Assembly (NCBI GenBank): GCA_038210135.1
Contig: JBBQWZ010000016.1
Location: forward strand, 1-64,000
Source of the DNA: JBBQWZ01 sp038210135
GTDB taxonomy: Bacteria > Acidobacteriota > Terriglobia > Bryobacterales > Bryobacteraceae
Length of the DNA: 64,000 nucleotides
Direction of reading: 5' to 3'
The notes beneath the pieces are model-generated. The model was not told the origin of the DNA. It did not search any database and saw only the letters and a list, made by a program, of their open reading frames with translations. The translations under genes and the position numbers were made by a program. How positions within the stretch are numbered: position 1 is the stretch's first letter; every line of letters starts with the position of its first letter. Below are positions 1 to 8,860 of this stretch, piece after piece.

Positions 1-1
1 C

Positions 2-112
2 CTGGGCGTGCCGGTGAAGCAATATCTCGCGGACGTTCTGCCAGGCTTGAATCGAAGGAAGCTGTCCCAGGTCCCCCATCTGACTCCGGCTCGATGGGCT
101 GCGGCCCGCTGA
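2..112 (+). pseudogene. C-terminal end of a probable IS66-type transposase (edge fragment)
   Basis: An open frame runs in from the window edge and stops with TGA at 110-112, giving 36 residues (LGVPVKQYLADVLPGL, then a tail containing LTPARWAAAR). The pattern V-x-x-YL-x-DVLPGL followed by LTPxxWAA resembles the extreme C-terminus of some IS66-family transposases. Only the tail is visible, so it could belong to an intact element that begins outside the window. The family call comes from recall of a short motif and is tentative. Confidence 0.35.
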
Positions 113-147
113 TTCTACCCTGGTTTGGCTAGACGCTTACGCTGGTC

Positions 148-344
148 CTAGATTTCCTCGAACACGATGCGATAGTCTCCGACCCGAAGTCTCTTCAGGC
201 CTCCAACTCGCCAGTCAACGCTTTGGTGGCACCTTCGCCGGATTCCGCGTAACGATGCAGCGCCTGCAGGATTCGAAGTGCTGTCTGCTGCGGGATTGCG
301 CGAACCTGAGCCTGGACGCCTGGGTAAAACCGGATCGATTTCAC
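148..344 (-). pseudogene. RelE/ParE-like toxin, frameshifted
   Basis: The frame begins at GTG 344 with VKSIRFYPGVQAQV and runs to ALTGELEA, where it stops after about 49 codons. One frame over, the sequence continues as GLKRLRVGDYRIVFEEI and ends at 148-150. That is the classic RelE-type C-terminal beta-hairpin (RLRVGDYRIVF). A single missing base near 197-200 restores one continuous toxin of about 65 residues. The GTG start overlaps the TGA stop of the upstream antitoxin-like gene (GTGA), as in translationally coupled toxin-antitoxin pairs. RelE toxins cleave mRNA on ribosomes, but as read this copy is probably inactive. A sequencing error is the main alternative. Confidence 0.6.
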
Positions 345-604
345 GGCTTCGCTGGAAAGTTTCGAACTTCTACCATACGGAGGCCGCACTCAGCCGCCAG
401 GTGGTTGATGGTGAGTCCGCTATTTGGATTTTGGCGGAAATACTCGCGCGATTCCGACACCTCGCGAATGTCATCCGAGTCCAGACGATCTTCGTCCTGC
501 ACGATGACCTCAAGGAGCCGGACGACAGCGTCTAATTGATTCGGCGCCAATTGGTCCACAAGTTCGTGAGCGTGTTGTTTGGTCTCCACTGTGTCGATGG
601 CCAT
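341..604 (-). CDS. Antitoxin-like protein of a RelBE-type pair
   Basis: 87 residues, acidic, beginning MAIDTVETKQHAHELVDQL with a helical N-terminal half (LAPNQLDAVVRLLEVIVQDED). The start at 604 is chosen because GAGAG lies about 5-8 bases upstream; a longer frame exists to 640 but has no such site. Small size, acidity, the 4-base stop/start overlap with the downstream RelE-like frame, and gene order all point to the antitoxin, which would bind and neutralise the toxin and probably repress the operon. No DNA-binding fold is recognised with certainty. With the toxin frame broken, this may be an orphan antitoxin. Confidence 0.6.
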   Translation of the reverse strand: MAIDTVETKQHAHELVDQLAPNQLDAVVRLLEVIVQDEDRLDSDDIREVSESREYFRQNPNSGLTINHLAAECGLRMVEVRNFPAKP

Positions 605-667
605 AAATTCTCTCGATCCTACTTGAAGGATACCGAACAAAGAAGAAACGGGATCGAATCCGTCGCC

Positions 668-2602
668 CTACGGCTCCACCCCGACCGAAATCGCCGACTT
701 CGTCGCGCCGCCGAAGTACACATGCTGTGTCGCCTTCACGAAATCCGTCGCTTTCGCATTCCCGATGTCCACGAACTTTTGCGGATTGCGATCCGCCAGT
801 GGAAACCACGAACTCTGGATCTGCACCATGATCCGATGTCCGCGCCGGAACGTGTGATAAATGTCCGGCATGTCATACGCCACTTTCTCGACCTTCCCCG
901 GCGTAAACGCTTCGGGCTTCGAGTAGCTGTTGCGGAATCTCCCCCGGAACGGCTCGCCGCGAACCATCATCTGCATGCCCGCCAGCTTCGAGTTAATCAC
1001 ACCAGCCCGATTCGGAAAGTCGGCCGCCGGGTTGTTCGCCAGAACCGGAGCGGCAGCGGCAGGTCCGCGACTCGCGGCAGGCGCACCCGGCTGCGGCGTA
1101 TCGTCCGGAAACACGTCGATAATCTTAACCACCCAATCGGAATCCGTGCCCGTCGTCGAAACAAATAGCTCCGGCCGGATCACACCCGCCAAGGTCACAT
1201 CAGAATCGAGTACATCAGTCTGGAAGGTCAGAACATCCGGCCGGGTCGACGCGAACCGCTGGTCCCACACCATGTATTCGCGGCTCATACCAGTGCTTTG
1301 CCCATCAATGTACGGCACCGGCTTGTTGGGATCGGAAACGTACTCCTCGAAGCCCTCCGCCGTCGGCGCCGTGAACGCCAGCTTGCCGCCCGGATGCAGG
1401 TACAGCGACTTCGCCTGCGCCGAAGCTGGAGGCCACTTGTCGAGCTTGCGCCATTCGTTGCGTCCCGTCTGGAACACGTACGCTTCCGGCAGCTTCGGAT
1501 CCGGCTTGCCTTTCAGGTAATGCGCGAAGAACGGATACTCGATGCTTTCGCGATAAAATTCGCTCGTCTTCGCGTCGAACTGCACGTTGCCCAGCACTTC
1601 GCCGACGTCGCGCGACCACTGGCCGTGATACCACGGACCCATTACCAAAATATTATTCGCGCCGGGTGACAGTTTCTCCGTGTACTTGTAGACGTTGATC
1701 GCGCCAAATAAATTCTCCGCGTCGAACCATCCGCCCACCGTCATCACCGCCGGCTTCACGTTCTTCAAATGCGGACGCAGATTCTTGCTTTGCCAGTATT
1801 CGTCGTAGTTCGGATGCCGCAGCATCTCGTTCCAGAACGCGATGTCGCCCTTGAAGTATTTCTCGTCAACATTCGAAAGTGGCCCGACCTTCTTTAGGAA
1901 AAACTCGTAGCCGTCCGGCTGCGTAGCCGGCAGGTTGTACGTCACACCCTGTTCCGCCGCATTCGTCGGATCCGGACGGGCGCGCCCGAATCCGGTAAAG
2001 AAACGATACGCGTGCGGCAGAAACGTGATTCCGTTGTGATGGAAATCGTCGCCCACGAACCAATCCGAAATCGGAGCCTGCGGGGAGCTCGCCACCAGCG
2101 CCGGATGCGCATCGATCATTCCAGCCGCCGTGTAAAACCCCGGATACGATATGCCCCACTGCCCCACCTTGCCGTTGTTGTTCGGAACGTTCTTCACCAG
2201 CCAGTCCACCGTGTCATACGTGTCCGACGATTCGTCCACGTCGTTCTTGCTCTTCTTGTTCTCGATGTGTGGAGTCATGTTCACGAACGTGCCCTCGCTC
2301 ATATTGCGGCCGCGAACATCCTGATACACAAAGATGAACTTGTCCTTCGCGAACTTCTCGTTCGGCCCCAGGCTCGCCGGGAAACTGTTCGGCCCGTACG
2401 GTCCCACGCTGTACGGAGTCCGCGACATCATCATCGGCCACTTCTCCGACTGGTCCTTCGGAACGTAAACCGCCGTGAACAGCCGTTTGCCGTCCCGCAT
2501 CGCGATCTGGAATTCGTACTTGGTGTAGTTGGCCTTGATGAATTCAAGACCCTGGGCGAACAGGCCGGTAGACAGCGTGAAGAGGATCAGCAGAGTGCGC
2601 AT
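668..2602 (-). CDS. CocE/NonD-family hydrolase (alpha-amino acid ester hydrolase type)
   Basis: 644 residues with a signal peptide (MRTLLILFTLSTGLFAQ), so probably periplasmic or secreted. The family is the X-Pro dipeptidyl-peptidase S15/CocE group, which hydrolyses esters or acyl-amide bonds. The catalytic triad can be placed: Ser152 in GQWGISYPGFY, Asp294 in GGWFDAENLFG and His326 in GPWYHGQWS. The N-terminal alpha/beta hydrolase core with an inserted helical cap is followed by a C-terminal jelly-roll region from about 420 (DSDVTLAGVIRPELFVSTTGTD). Length matches family members (about 620-660). The substrate cannot be told from sequence. It is transcribed divergently from the TonB receptor, with a 440-base gap. 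Confidence 0.9.
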   Translation of the reverse strand: MRTLLILFTLSTGLFAQGLEFIKANYTKYEFQIAMRDGKRLFTAVYVPKDQSEKWPMMMSRTPYSVGPYGPNSFPASLGPNEKFAKDKFIFVYQDVRGRNMSEGTFVNMTPHIENKKSKNDVDESSDTYDTVDWLVKNVPNNNGKVGQWGISYPGFYTAAGMIDAHPALVASSPQAPISDWFVGDDFHHNGITFLPHAYRFFTGFGRARPDPTNAAEQGVTYNLPATQPDGYEFFLKKVGPLSNVDEKYFKGDIAFWNEMLRHPNYDEYWQSKNLRPHLKNVKPAVMTVGGWFDAENLFGAINVYKYTEKLSPGANNILVMGPWYHGQWSRDVGEVLGNVQFDAKTSEFYRESIEYPFFAHYLKGKPDPKLPEAYVFQTGRNEWRKLDKWPPASAQAKSLYLHPGGKLAFTAPTAEGFEEYVSDPNKPVPYIDGQSTGMSREYMVWDQRFASTRPDVLTFQTDVLDSDVTLAGVIRPELFVSTTGTDSDWVVKIIDVFPDDTPQPGAPAASRGPAAAAPVLANNPAADFPNRAGVINSKLAGMQMMVRGEPFRGRFRNSYSKPEAFTPGKVEKVAYDMPDIYHTFRRGHRIMVQIQSSWFPLADRNPQKFVDIGNAKATDFVKATQHVYFGGATKSAISVGVEP

Positions 2603-3044
2603 GGTGATTTTTTAGGGTACACGATCCCGGCTCGAAACGTGATCGAAACCGGGCCAAGTCGTTCACCCCGTAAAAATAGCTTTTCGCCCCTTCGAATAAA
2701 ATACCTTAGTGGCGCGAATACAAAGACACATACCAGTTTTCTATTTGCCATAGTGTTGTAGGATCAGCAAGTTGGGTAGCATTCACACCTCGTGGACGCG
2801 GAAATTCCACCACTTTCCTTCGCGTCCCTGAGACCGCTCGATAATTACCTACGGTCAAACACTCATTGCATCACGTGGAGGCCGCTGATAGGCTTAGCTC
2901 AAAGAGTCTCGTAGTTTCTGTATCTGCTGTTGTTGTTAATAGAGTTGGGGTCGTCCATTTCTTATATAGCTCCTCGTCACGCCGGCGGCTGCCCGCGCGG
3001 TGACAGCGGACGTTAACAAACAAATAGGTTCTTGGGAGGCTGTC
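2603..3044. other. Divergent intergenic region between esterase and TonB receptor genes
   Basis: No convincing gene is present. The region is AT-richer than its surroundings and should hold the promoters of both divergent genes. A GGGAGG Shine-Dalgarno at 3034-3039 precedes the receptor GTG at 3045. An imperfect inverted repeat (CCCGG ... CCGGG) lies around 2623-2660. No clear operator was identified. Confidence 0.5.
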
Positions 3045-6000
3045 GTGATAGTTAGATGCGCACTCGCGTCGTTACTCGCTTTGTTGTCGCTGCAATCGGC
3101 GTTCGGCCAGACGGCCGGTGGTATTAAGGGATCGGTTATCGATCCGACCGGGGCGTCGATTCCGGCCGCCAAAGTGAATTTGCTCTTGCCCGGTGGAAAA
3201 TCCGCTGTGCTCTCAACCGAAACCAACGCGAACGGCTTTTTTGAATTCACCGCCGTTCGCCCGGACAACTATACGCTCGAAGTGGAGCATGCCGGCTTCG
3301 CCAAATCCTCGCTGAGCGGTCTCAAGGTGGAAACAGTTCGTGTCGCCGAGCTTTCTCCGATCAAGCTCGAACTCGTGTCGACCTCGCAGACGGTGGAAGT
3401 ATCGGCCTCTGTGCAGACGGTGCAGACCAATTCGTTCGAAATCGCGAGTACGGTGACGCAGGATCAGGTCGCCAATCTACCGGTGTTCGATCGTCAGGCC
3501 AACAACCTGTTTTTCACGCAGGCGGGTGTCAATACCAACAGCCGGACCAGCACTGTGATCAACGGTTTGCGCGCGCAGAATACGAACGTCACGTTTGAAG
3601 GCATCAACATTCAGGACAACTTCATTCGAACGAACAGTCTTGATTTCATTCCGAACAAGCTGACCATCGGCGAAGTGCAGGAACTGACGGTGTCGTCGTT
3701 GAATTCGAACGCCGCCCTGGGCGGAAACGCGAGCACGATCACGCTGGTCGCTCCCTCGGGTGGAAACACGTTCCACGGAAGCGCCTACTTCTACAACCGC
3801 AACAACGTGCTCAGCGCGAACGACTGGTTTAACAACAAGAACAATGTCGCCACTCCGGAGCTGAATCTGAACCAGTTCGGCGGCGGCATCGGTGGACCGA
3901 TCAAGAAGGACAAGCTGTTCTTCTTTACGAACTACGAAACCTACAACCTGCATGCCACTTCGCCGCAGCTGAACACCATCCTCACGCCGACCGCCCGCCA
4001 GGGAATCCTGCAGTACAAAGTGGGCGGAGTGACGAAGCAATTCAACCTGCTGCAGACGCCGTGCGTCGGCGATCCGGCTTGCGATACTCCGCTGAAGATC
4101 GATCCGACGATGGCGGCTCTGATCGCGAAGTTACCCACGACGGGCAACAGCAACGATACCGGCGACGGCTTGAACACCACCGGCTACGCCTTCAACCAGC
4201 GCTCGAACGTCCGGCGCGACAGCATCCTCGGCAAAGTGGATTACAACTTGTCGACGAAGCACGTGATCAGCGGTACATTCCGCTGGAATCGCGATATCGA
4301 CGATCGTCCCAGTTCCTCCCTGACCGGCACGAATAGCTTCGAAGTGGTGCCTCCGGTTTCGAACAACAATCACGCGTATCTGTTCTCGATGGCCTATCGC
4401 TGGAGCCCGACCGCGACGCTCACGAATGAAGTCCGCGTCGGCGGCAATCTTGCTCATGCGCCGTTCGACGTCTCGGGCGGCTTGCCGACTTCGATCGTGA
4501 ACAATGCGTCGGCATTTCTGGCCTTCACCAGCCCGCAGAACAACTTTCTGCCGCAGGGCCGCGACACGCGGACCTACAACATCCAGGACAACGCCAACTG
4601 GCTGAAGGGCCGACACACGATTTCCTTCGGCTACCAGTCGCAGCTGACTTCGGTGAAGTCGTACGGCTACGGCGGGATCGTGCCGAGCTACACCATCGGC
4701 TACTCGCCGACGAATCCCTACGGCTACGGCGGCGGCGATATCCCGGGAGCGTCGAACAGCGATATCAACGTCGCCAACGCGGTCCTGGCTTCGGTTGCCG
4801 GCATCGTTTCGCAGGCCACGCAGAGCTACAACATCACCAGCCAGAATTCCGGTTTCGTGGCCGGCGCTCCGAATGTCCAGAACATCCGCCTGAACAATCA
4901 CGCCGCCTACGTTTCCGACACCTGGAAACTCAATAAGCAGGTGACTCTGGTCGCCGGCGTCCGCTGGGAATACTTCCCGCCGGTAACCGAGGCAAACGGC
5001 CTATTCATCCAGCCCACGCTCATCAACAACAATCCGGTGACGACTCTACTCGGCAACGCCTCGTTGAACTTCGCGGGCAAGAACCTGTACAACTCGGATC
5101 TGAATAACTTCGCTCCGCAGCTCGGTTTGGCGTGGGATGTTTTCGGCAGCGGACGCACCGTCGTGCGAGGCGGCTATGGCATCCACTACACCAACGCCGA
5201 CATCCTCGAAGCGGTGCTTGGCACGGTCGGCGTGAACTCCGGACTTATCGGAACCACCACGTTGAACAACATCAACGCCTTCGCCAGCAGCGTGCCCAAA
5301 ATCACGCCGCCGGCCTTCAAAATCCCGATCACGACGGCGGAAAACTGGATCCTCACCGGCAAGAATAGCGTCCAGGGCTTGATCGATCCCAATCTGCAGA
5401 CGCCCTATTCGCAGCAGTGGAACATCGGTATCCAGCATCAGCTCAAGAGCGTAATCGTCGAAGCACGTTACGTCGGTTCGCACTCGGTAAAAGATCTGCG
5501 CCAGGTGGACTTCAACCAGATCAATGTCAACCAGGCGGGCTTTGTGCAGGACTTCAAGAATGCCCGCAACAACGGCCTACTGGCAAGCGCCGCCGGAAGA
5601 GGATTCGATCCACGCTACAACGCGGCTGTCCCTGGCAGCGTGGTGCTGCCGTTCTTCGATAGCCTTCCCGGCGCCGGCGGCCTTACCGGTTCGACCACCC
5701 GCACGCTGATTCTCCAGAATCAGATCGGAAACCTCGCGCAGAACTACCAGACCACCGGTTCGTTCCCGGCGGGTCGTCCGGGATTCTCGTATTTCCCGAA
5801 CCCCAACGCGCTGTATTCGAGCGAACTCACCAACCTGACGACGTCCAGCTTCAACGCCCTTCAAGTCGAAGCGCGCCGCTCCGTGCGAGGTCTTCAGTTC
5901 CAGGTAAGCTACGCCTTCAGCAAGGCGTTCAGCGACACCAGCGTTACCCGCGGACTCGACGCGCAATTGGACAACAACAACCACGCAATCGAGCGCGCCC

Positions 6001-6662
6001 GCGCACCTTGGGATCTGACCAACTCGATCAAAGCCACGCACGTGATTCCGCTGCCTTTCGGCGCCGGACATCGCTTCAGCGCGTCGAACGGAATCGTGAA
6101 CCGTGTTATCGGGGGATGGGCCATCAACGGGTTCTTCAACCTGCAGAACGGTTCGCCGATCTCGTTCCTGTCGGCTCGCGGAACGCTTAATCGCTCCGCG
6201 CGCTCGGCCCAAAACACCGTCGATACAACCGCCAATCTGGACCAACTGAAAGCGGCCACCGGCATCTTCATGACCGGCAACGGACCCTACTTCGTCAACC
6301 CGGCGAACATCGGTCCGAACGGCGCGGGCGCGGCTCCGGACGGTGCCGCTCCGTTCAACGGCCAGCTCTTCTTCAACCCCGGCGCAGGGACCGTTGGCTC
6401 GCTCCAACGGCGCATCCTGAACAGCCCGTGGGTGAACGACTATAACGTCGCCCTCGTGAAGGACACGAAGATCACGGAACGGCAGAGCTTGCAGTTTCGT
6501 GCCGACTTCTACAACGTGTTCAACCACCCGACGTTCGCGGCGGGCGCACCGGCCGATTACAACATCAACAGTCTGAACTTCGGTAAGATCACTGCGCAGT
6601 ACTACAGTGCCGATGGCATCGGACCCCGCATCATCCAGTTCGGCTTGCTGTACAAGTTCTAA
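3045..6662 (+). CDS. TonB-dependent receptor, Oar-like, with carboxypeptidase-regulatory domain
   Basis: 1205 residues. GTG 3045 is chosen because GGGAGG sits 5 bases upstream and translation yields a signal peptide (VIVRCALASLLALLSL ... FGQ); GTG 3000 is in frame but has no such site. An N-terminal carboxypeptidase-regulatory/Cna-B-like domain (about 25-105, GGIKGSVIDPTGASIPAAKV) precedes a plug domain (about 110-250) and a long 22-strand-type outer-membrane barrel that ends in Phe (LLYKF), as is usual for Omp85-targeted barrels. Such SusC/Oar-like receptors are expanded in Acidobacteria and import oligomers or polypeptide substrates using TonB-ExbBD energy. No substrate-binding SusD partner is adjacent. 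A strong terminator follows. Confidence 0.92.
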   Translation: MIVRCALASLLALLSLQSAFGQTAGGIKGSVIDPTGASIPAAKVNLLLPGGKSAVLSTETNANGFFEFTAVRPDNYTLEVEHAGFAKSSLSGLKVETVRVAELSPIKLELVSTSQTVEVSASVQTVQTNSFEIASTVTQDQVANLPVFDRQANNLFFTQAGVNTNSRTSTVINGLRAQNTNVTFEGINIQDNFIRTNSLDFIPNKLTIGEVQELTVSSLNSNAALGGNASTITLVAPSGGNTFHGSAYFYNRNNVLSANDWFNNKNNVATPELNLNQFGGGIGGPIKKDKLFFFTNYETYNLHATSPQLNTILTPTARQGILQYKVGGVTKQFNLLQTPCVGDPACDTPLKIDPTMAALIAKLPTTGNSNDTGDGLNTTGYAFNQRSNVRRDSILGKVDYNLSTKHVISGTFRWNRDIDDRPSSSLTGTNSFEVVPPVSNNNHAYLFSMAYRWSPTATLTNEVRVGGNLAHAPFDVSGGLPTSIVNNASAFLAFTSPQNNFLPQGRDTRTYNIQDNANWLKGRHTISFGYQSQLTSVKSYGYGGIVPSYTIGYSPTNPYGYGGGDIPGASNSDINVANAVLASVAGIVSQATQSYNITSQNSGFVAGAPNVQNIRLNNHAAYVSDTWKLNKQVTLVAGVRWEYFPPVTEANGLFIQPTLINNNPVTTLLGNASLNFAGKNLYNSDLNNFAPQLGLAWDVFGSGRTVVRGGYGIHYTNADILEAVLGTVGVNSGLIGTTTLNNINAFASSVPKITPPAFKIPITTAENWILTGKNSVQGLIDPNLQTPYSQQWNIGIQHQLKSVIVEARYVGSHSVKDLRQVDFNQINVNQAGFVQDFKNARNNGLLASAAGRGFDPRYNAAVPGSVVLPFFDSLPGAGGLTGSTTRTLILQNQIGNLAQNYQTTGSFPAGRPGFSYFPNPNALYSSELTNLTTSSFNALQVEARRSVRGLQFQVSYAFSKAFSDTSVTRGLDAQLDNNNHAIERARAPWDLTNSIKATHVIPLPFGAGHRFSASNGIVNRVIGGWAINGFFNLQNGSPISFLSARGTLNRSARSAQNTVDTTANLDQLKAATGIFMTGNGPYFVNPANIGPNGAGAAPDGAAPFNGQLFFNPGAGTVGSLQRRILNSPWVNDYNVALVKDTKITERQSLQFRADFYNVFNHPTFAAGAPADYNINSLNFGKITAQYYSADGIGPRIIQFGLLYKF

Positions 6663-6689
6663 CTGCCGCCTCGCAACCAACTAAACAAA

Positions 6690-6731
6690 CCGCCCCGAAG
6701 ACGTTCGCGTCTCCGGGGCGGTTTCGCTTTT
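6690..6731 (+). terminator. Rho-independent terminator after the TonB receptor gene
   Basis: Near-perfect stem: CCGCCCCG and AGACG pair with CGTCT and CGGGGCGG around a TTCG tetraloop, with only one A/C mismatch, followed by TTTCGCTTTT. It starts 27 bases after the receptor stop codon. Confidence 0.9.
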
Positions 6732-6750
6732 AGCCCGCTATCCTCAGGTT

Positions 6751-7122
6751 GTGGACACCAAACGCCGAGCCCTGCTCACCGCGCTCGCCTTATCATCTTC
6801 AATTCTGAAAGCACAGGAAAGCAAACAAATGTTTGGAATGATTGGAAAGCTGACTGCGTTAGCAGGCAAGCGAGACGACCTGATTCGTTACCTGACGGAC
6901 GGCTCCGTCGGCATGCCCGGTTGCCTCAGTTACGTCATCGCGAAGGACGCCGCCGACGACAACGCGGTGTGGGTGACGGAGGCGTGGGATAGCGCCGCGA
7001 GCCATCAGGCATCGCTCGCCCTGCCATCCGTCAAAGAAGCCATCTCCAAAGCCCGGCCCATCCTCGCCGGCTTCGACACGGTTGCAAAAACCATTCCGGT
7101 CGCCGGCCTGAAACCCGCCTGA
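6751..7122 (+). CDS. Antibiotic-biosynthesis-monooxygenase (ABM) domain protein, exported
   Basis: 123 residues. The first about 22 (MDTKRRALLTALALSSSILKAQ, GTG start) form a signal sequence with an Arg-Arg pair resembling a Tat leader. The rest is a single ferredoxin-like ABM domain: MFGMIGKLTALAGKRDDLI, then MPGCLSYVIAKD and VWVTEAWDSAASHQASL, the usual order of strands and helices in quinol monooxygenase/YgiN-like proteins. Members oxidise quinols or bind heme as dimers; the substrate here is unknown. The following membrane protein begins 10 bases later, so the two may be cotranscribed. Confidence 0.8.
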   Translation: MDTKRRALLTALALSSSILKAQESKQMFGMIGKLTALAGKRDDLIRYLTDGSVGMPGCLSYVIAKDAADDNAVWVTEAWDSAASHQASLALPSVKEAISKARPILAGFDTVAKTIPVAGLKPA

Positions 7123-7131
7123 CCCCGCCCC

Positions 7132-7521
7132 ATGCGAATCCTTCAGGCTGCCCTCGCTTATTTCGGGCTGGTTTTCGGAACCGGCTTTCTGCTCGGCATC
7201 GTTCGCACGCTGTGGCTTCTTCCCCGGCTCGGAACCCGCACCGCCGAACTCCTCGAAATGCCCGTGATGCTGTTCGTCGTAATCATCGCCGCGCGCTGGG
7301 TTGTAAAACGCTTTCGGATTCCGCCCGTCATCGGACCCCGCCTCGCCGTCGGATTCGTGGCCCTGGGCATCGTGCTCAGCGCCGAGATCGCGCTCGCGTT
7401 CTGGCTGCGTGGCTTGACCCCGGACGAATACTTTGCGACGCGCGATCCAGTCTCCGGAACAGCCTACTACGTGGTGCTGGCGATCTTCGCCCTGCTGCCG
7501 TGCTTCGTCCGCCGCGGCTGA
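7132..7521 (+). CDS. Small four-helix membrane protein, unknown function
   Basis: 129 residues with four predicted transmembrane segments (about 5-25, 43-58, 68-88, 107-125). A GTGFLLGIVRTLWLLPRLG motif follows helix 1 and a basic RRG ends the chain. Similar small proteins occur in proteobacteria and acidobacteria without assigned function. It lies 10 bases downstream of the ABM protein, suggesting cotranscription. The stop almost touches the convergent DUF1080 gene (2-base gap), with no room for a separate terminator. Confidence 0.7.
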   Translation: MRILQAALAYFGLVFGTGFLLGIVRTLWLLPRLGTRTAELLEMPVMLFVVIIAARWVVKRFRIPPVIGPRLAVGFVALGIVLSAEIALAFWLRGLTPDEYFATRDPVSGTAYYVVLAIFALLPCFVRRG

Positions 7522-7523
7522 CG

Positions 7524-8123
7524 TTATTTCGCCGGCAGGATCTTCATCTCGAGCTTGCGATACTCGACCACGCTGCCCTTGTTATGCTGCTGCAGCGCCA
7601 GGTAGCCCTTCATGAACGAGTTCTTCTCGTCGATGAAATCCACTACTTTCTTGCCGTTTACCTTAATAATGATGTGATTGCCCCGCACGATGATGTGCTG
7701 CATCCACCAGGTGTTGTCCTCGACCAGCTGCACTTTCACCGGCGCGAAATTGTAGAGCGACCCGGTCCGCACCGGATCCTTGTGCGTGTTGTTGACCTGC
7801 GCCTCGTAGCCCTTGGGCCAGCCTTCGCCGAACGCCGCGCGGAAATACATTCCCGAATTGCCGCCGTGATTTAACCGCACTTCCGCGCGGAACTCGCAAT
7901 TCACGCACTCGTGTTTCATGTAGAAAAGATGGCTGCGCTCGCCATCGCCCACGATGGCGCCACCCTTGGCGGTCCAGACGTCGTCGCGTTCGTTCGCCTT
8001 CCAGCCGTCGAGCGTCTTGCCGTCGAACATCGAGAACCAGTGCCCCGGCTTGGGCTCCGGGCCCTCCGCGTGTAACATCCCGGCGGTGGCGAGAAGAGTG
8101 AGAATTGCGATCTGGTTCAACAT
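7524..8123 (-). CDS. DUF1080 (3-keto-disaccharide hydrolase-like) secreted protein
   Basis: 199 residues from MLNQIAILTLLATAGMLHA, a signal peptide. The mature protein is one DUF1080 beta-jelly-roll, recognised from WFSMFDGKTLDGWKA at its start, then NHGGNSGMYFRA and the closing KGYLALQQHNKGSVVEYRKLEMKIL. DUF1080 proteins are concanavalin-like and some hydrolyse 3-keto-disaccharides; a carbohydrate role is inferred. A longer in-frame start at 8183 would precede the hydrophobic leader and is less likely. The gene upstream on the same strand ends 37 bases away. Confidence 0.85.
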   Translation of the reverse strand: MLNQIAILTLLATAGMLHAEGPEPKPGHWFSMFDGKTLDGWKANERDDVWTAKGGAIVGDGERSHLFYMKHECVNCEFRAEVRLNHGGNSGMYFRAAFGEGWPKGYEAQVNNTHKDPVRTGSLYNFAPVKVQLVEDNTWWMQHIIVRGNHIIIKVNGKKVVDFIDEKNSFMKGYLALQQHNKGSVVEYRKLEMKILPAK

Positions 8124-8160
8124 CGAGACGAGTGTAGCGCGAGCGGGGTCCGCCCGGCCA

Positions 8161-8742
8161 CTACTTCTTGCAGCCCGATGCAAAACGCGCGATCTCCTCT
8201 CCCGGCTGCTCGAATGTCATCACCATGGTTTTCGCGCCCTGCGTGATCTTTACGGAAATCGTTGAGGTTGTCGCCGCCTGCTTCAGGAAGGTCCAGGTAT
8301 CGGTAGGCCGCAAGCTCAGCAGATAGTCGTTTTTTACGCCAAACCATCCCGCCGCCGACTTGAAGTTGAATGTAACCGGCTTGGGCTCGCGGACCAGTTT
8401 CACCTCCATCGGGGCGCTCTTTCCGTCCGGGCCTTCGTAAGTCGCGAGCGGAAAGAAGGCCTCGGCCTGTGCCACCGATGGAAAGACCAGCGCGAACAGG
8501 ACTTCGCCCTTGCCCTTTTCGAAGCAAGTACCCCGGATCTCGGCCGGCAGCTGCTTGCCGCCCGAAACCGCTTTTCCTGTCACGGTCATGCTCACGATCG
8601 GCGCCGGTTGGGCCGAAGCCCGTTCGACCAATCCCGTCGCCATCATCGCCATCGTCGCCAACGCCAAAGCTGTCATGCGGGTCACCGAGCGAGAATAGCA
8701 CGTCGATTTCATCATGATAGAGAGAGAAGCGTATTTCGGCAT
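8161..8742 (-). CDS. Secreted protein of unknown function
   Basis: 193 residues from ATG 8742, chosen for GAGG about 11 bases upstream; ATG 8712 is an alternative. A hydrophobic leader ends near VERASAQ, giving a mature domain of about 150 residues rich in beta-strand pattern (IVSMTVTGKAV, VLFALVFPSV, PVTFNFKSAAGWFGVKNDYLL, STISVKITQGAKTMVMTFEQ) with Cys in GTCFEKG and in the terminal SGCKK. The two cysteines could form a disulfide. No family was recognised. It precedes the DUF1080 gene on the same strand. Confidence 0.7.
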   Translation of the reverse strand: MPKYASLSIMMKSTCYSRSVTRMTALALATMAMMATGLVERASAQPAPIVSMTVTGKAVSGGKQLPAEIRGTCFEKGKGEVLFALVFPSVAQAEAFFPLATYEGPDGKSAPMEVKLVREPKPVTFNFKSAAGWFGVKNDYLLSLRPTDTWTFLKQAATTSTISVKITQGAKTMVMTFEQPGEEIARFASGCKK

Positions 8743-8860
8743 TTTCTTGGTCACCTCAAACGAATGTCATCTATTCAGGCGCAAGAACCCGTTCTGTTCG
8801 CTCACGAAATCCGCCTTGCCAGCCGCTAGTAACCTGAGGACCCACGAGGACGCTGATCGA

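Noticed and set aside
5577..6680. 367-residue minus-strand open frame under the TonB gene
   Set aside because: Antisense shadow; composition follows the codon bias of the plus-strand gene and the frame is Arg/Val-rich without domains.
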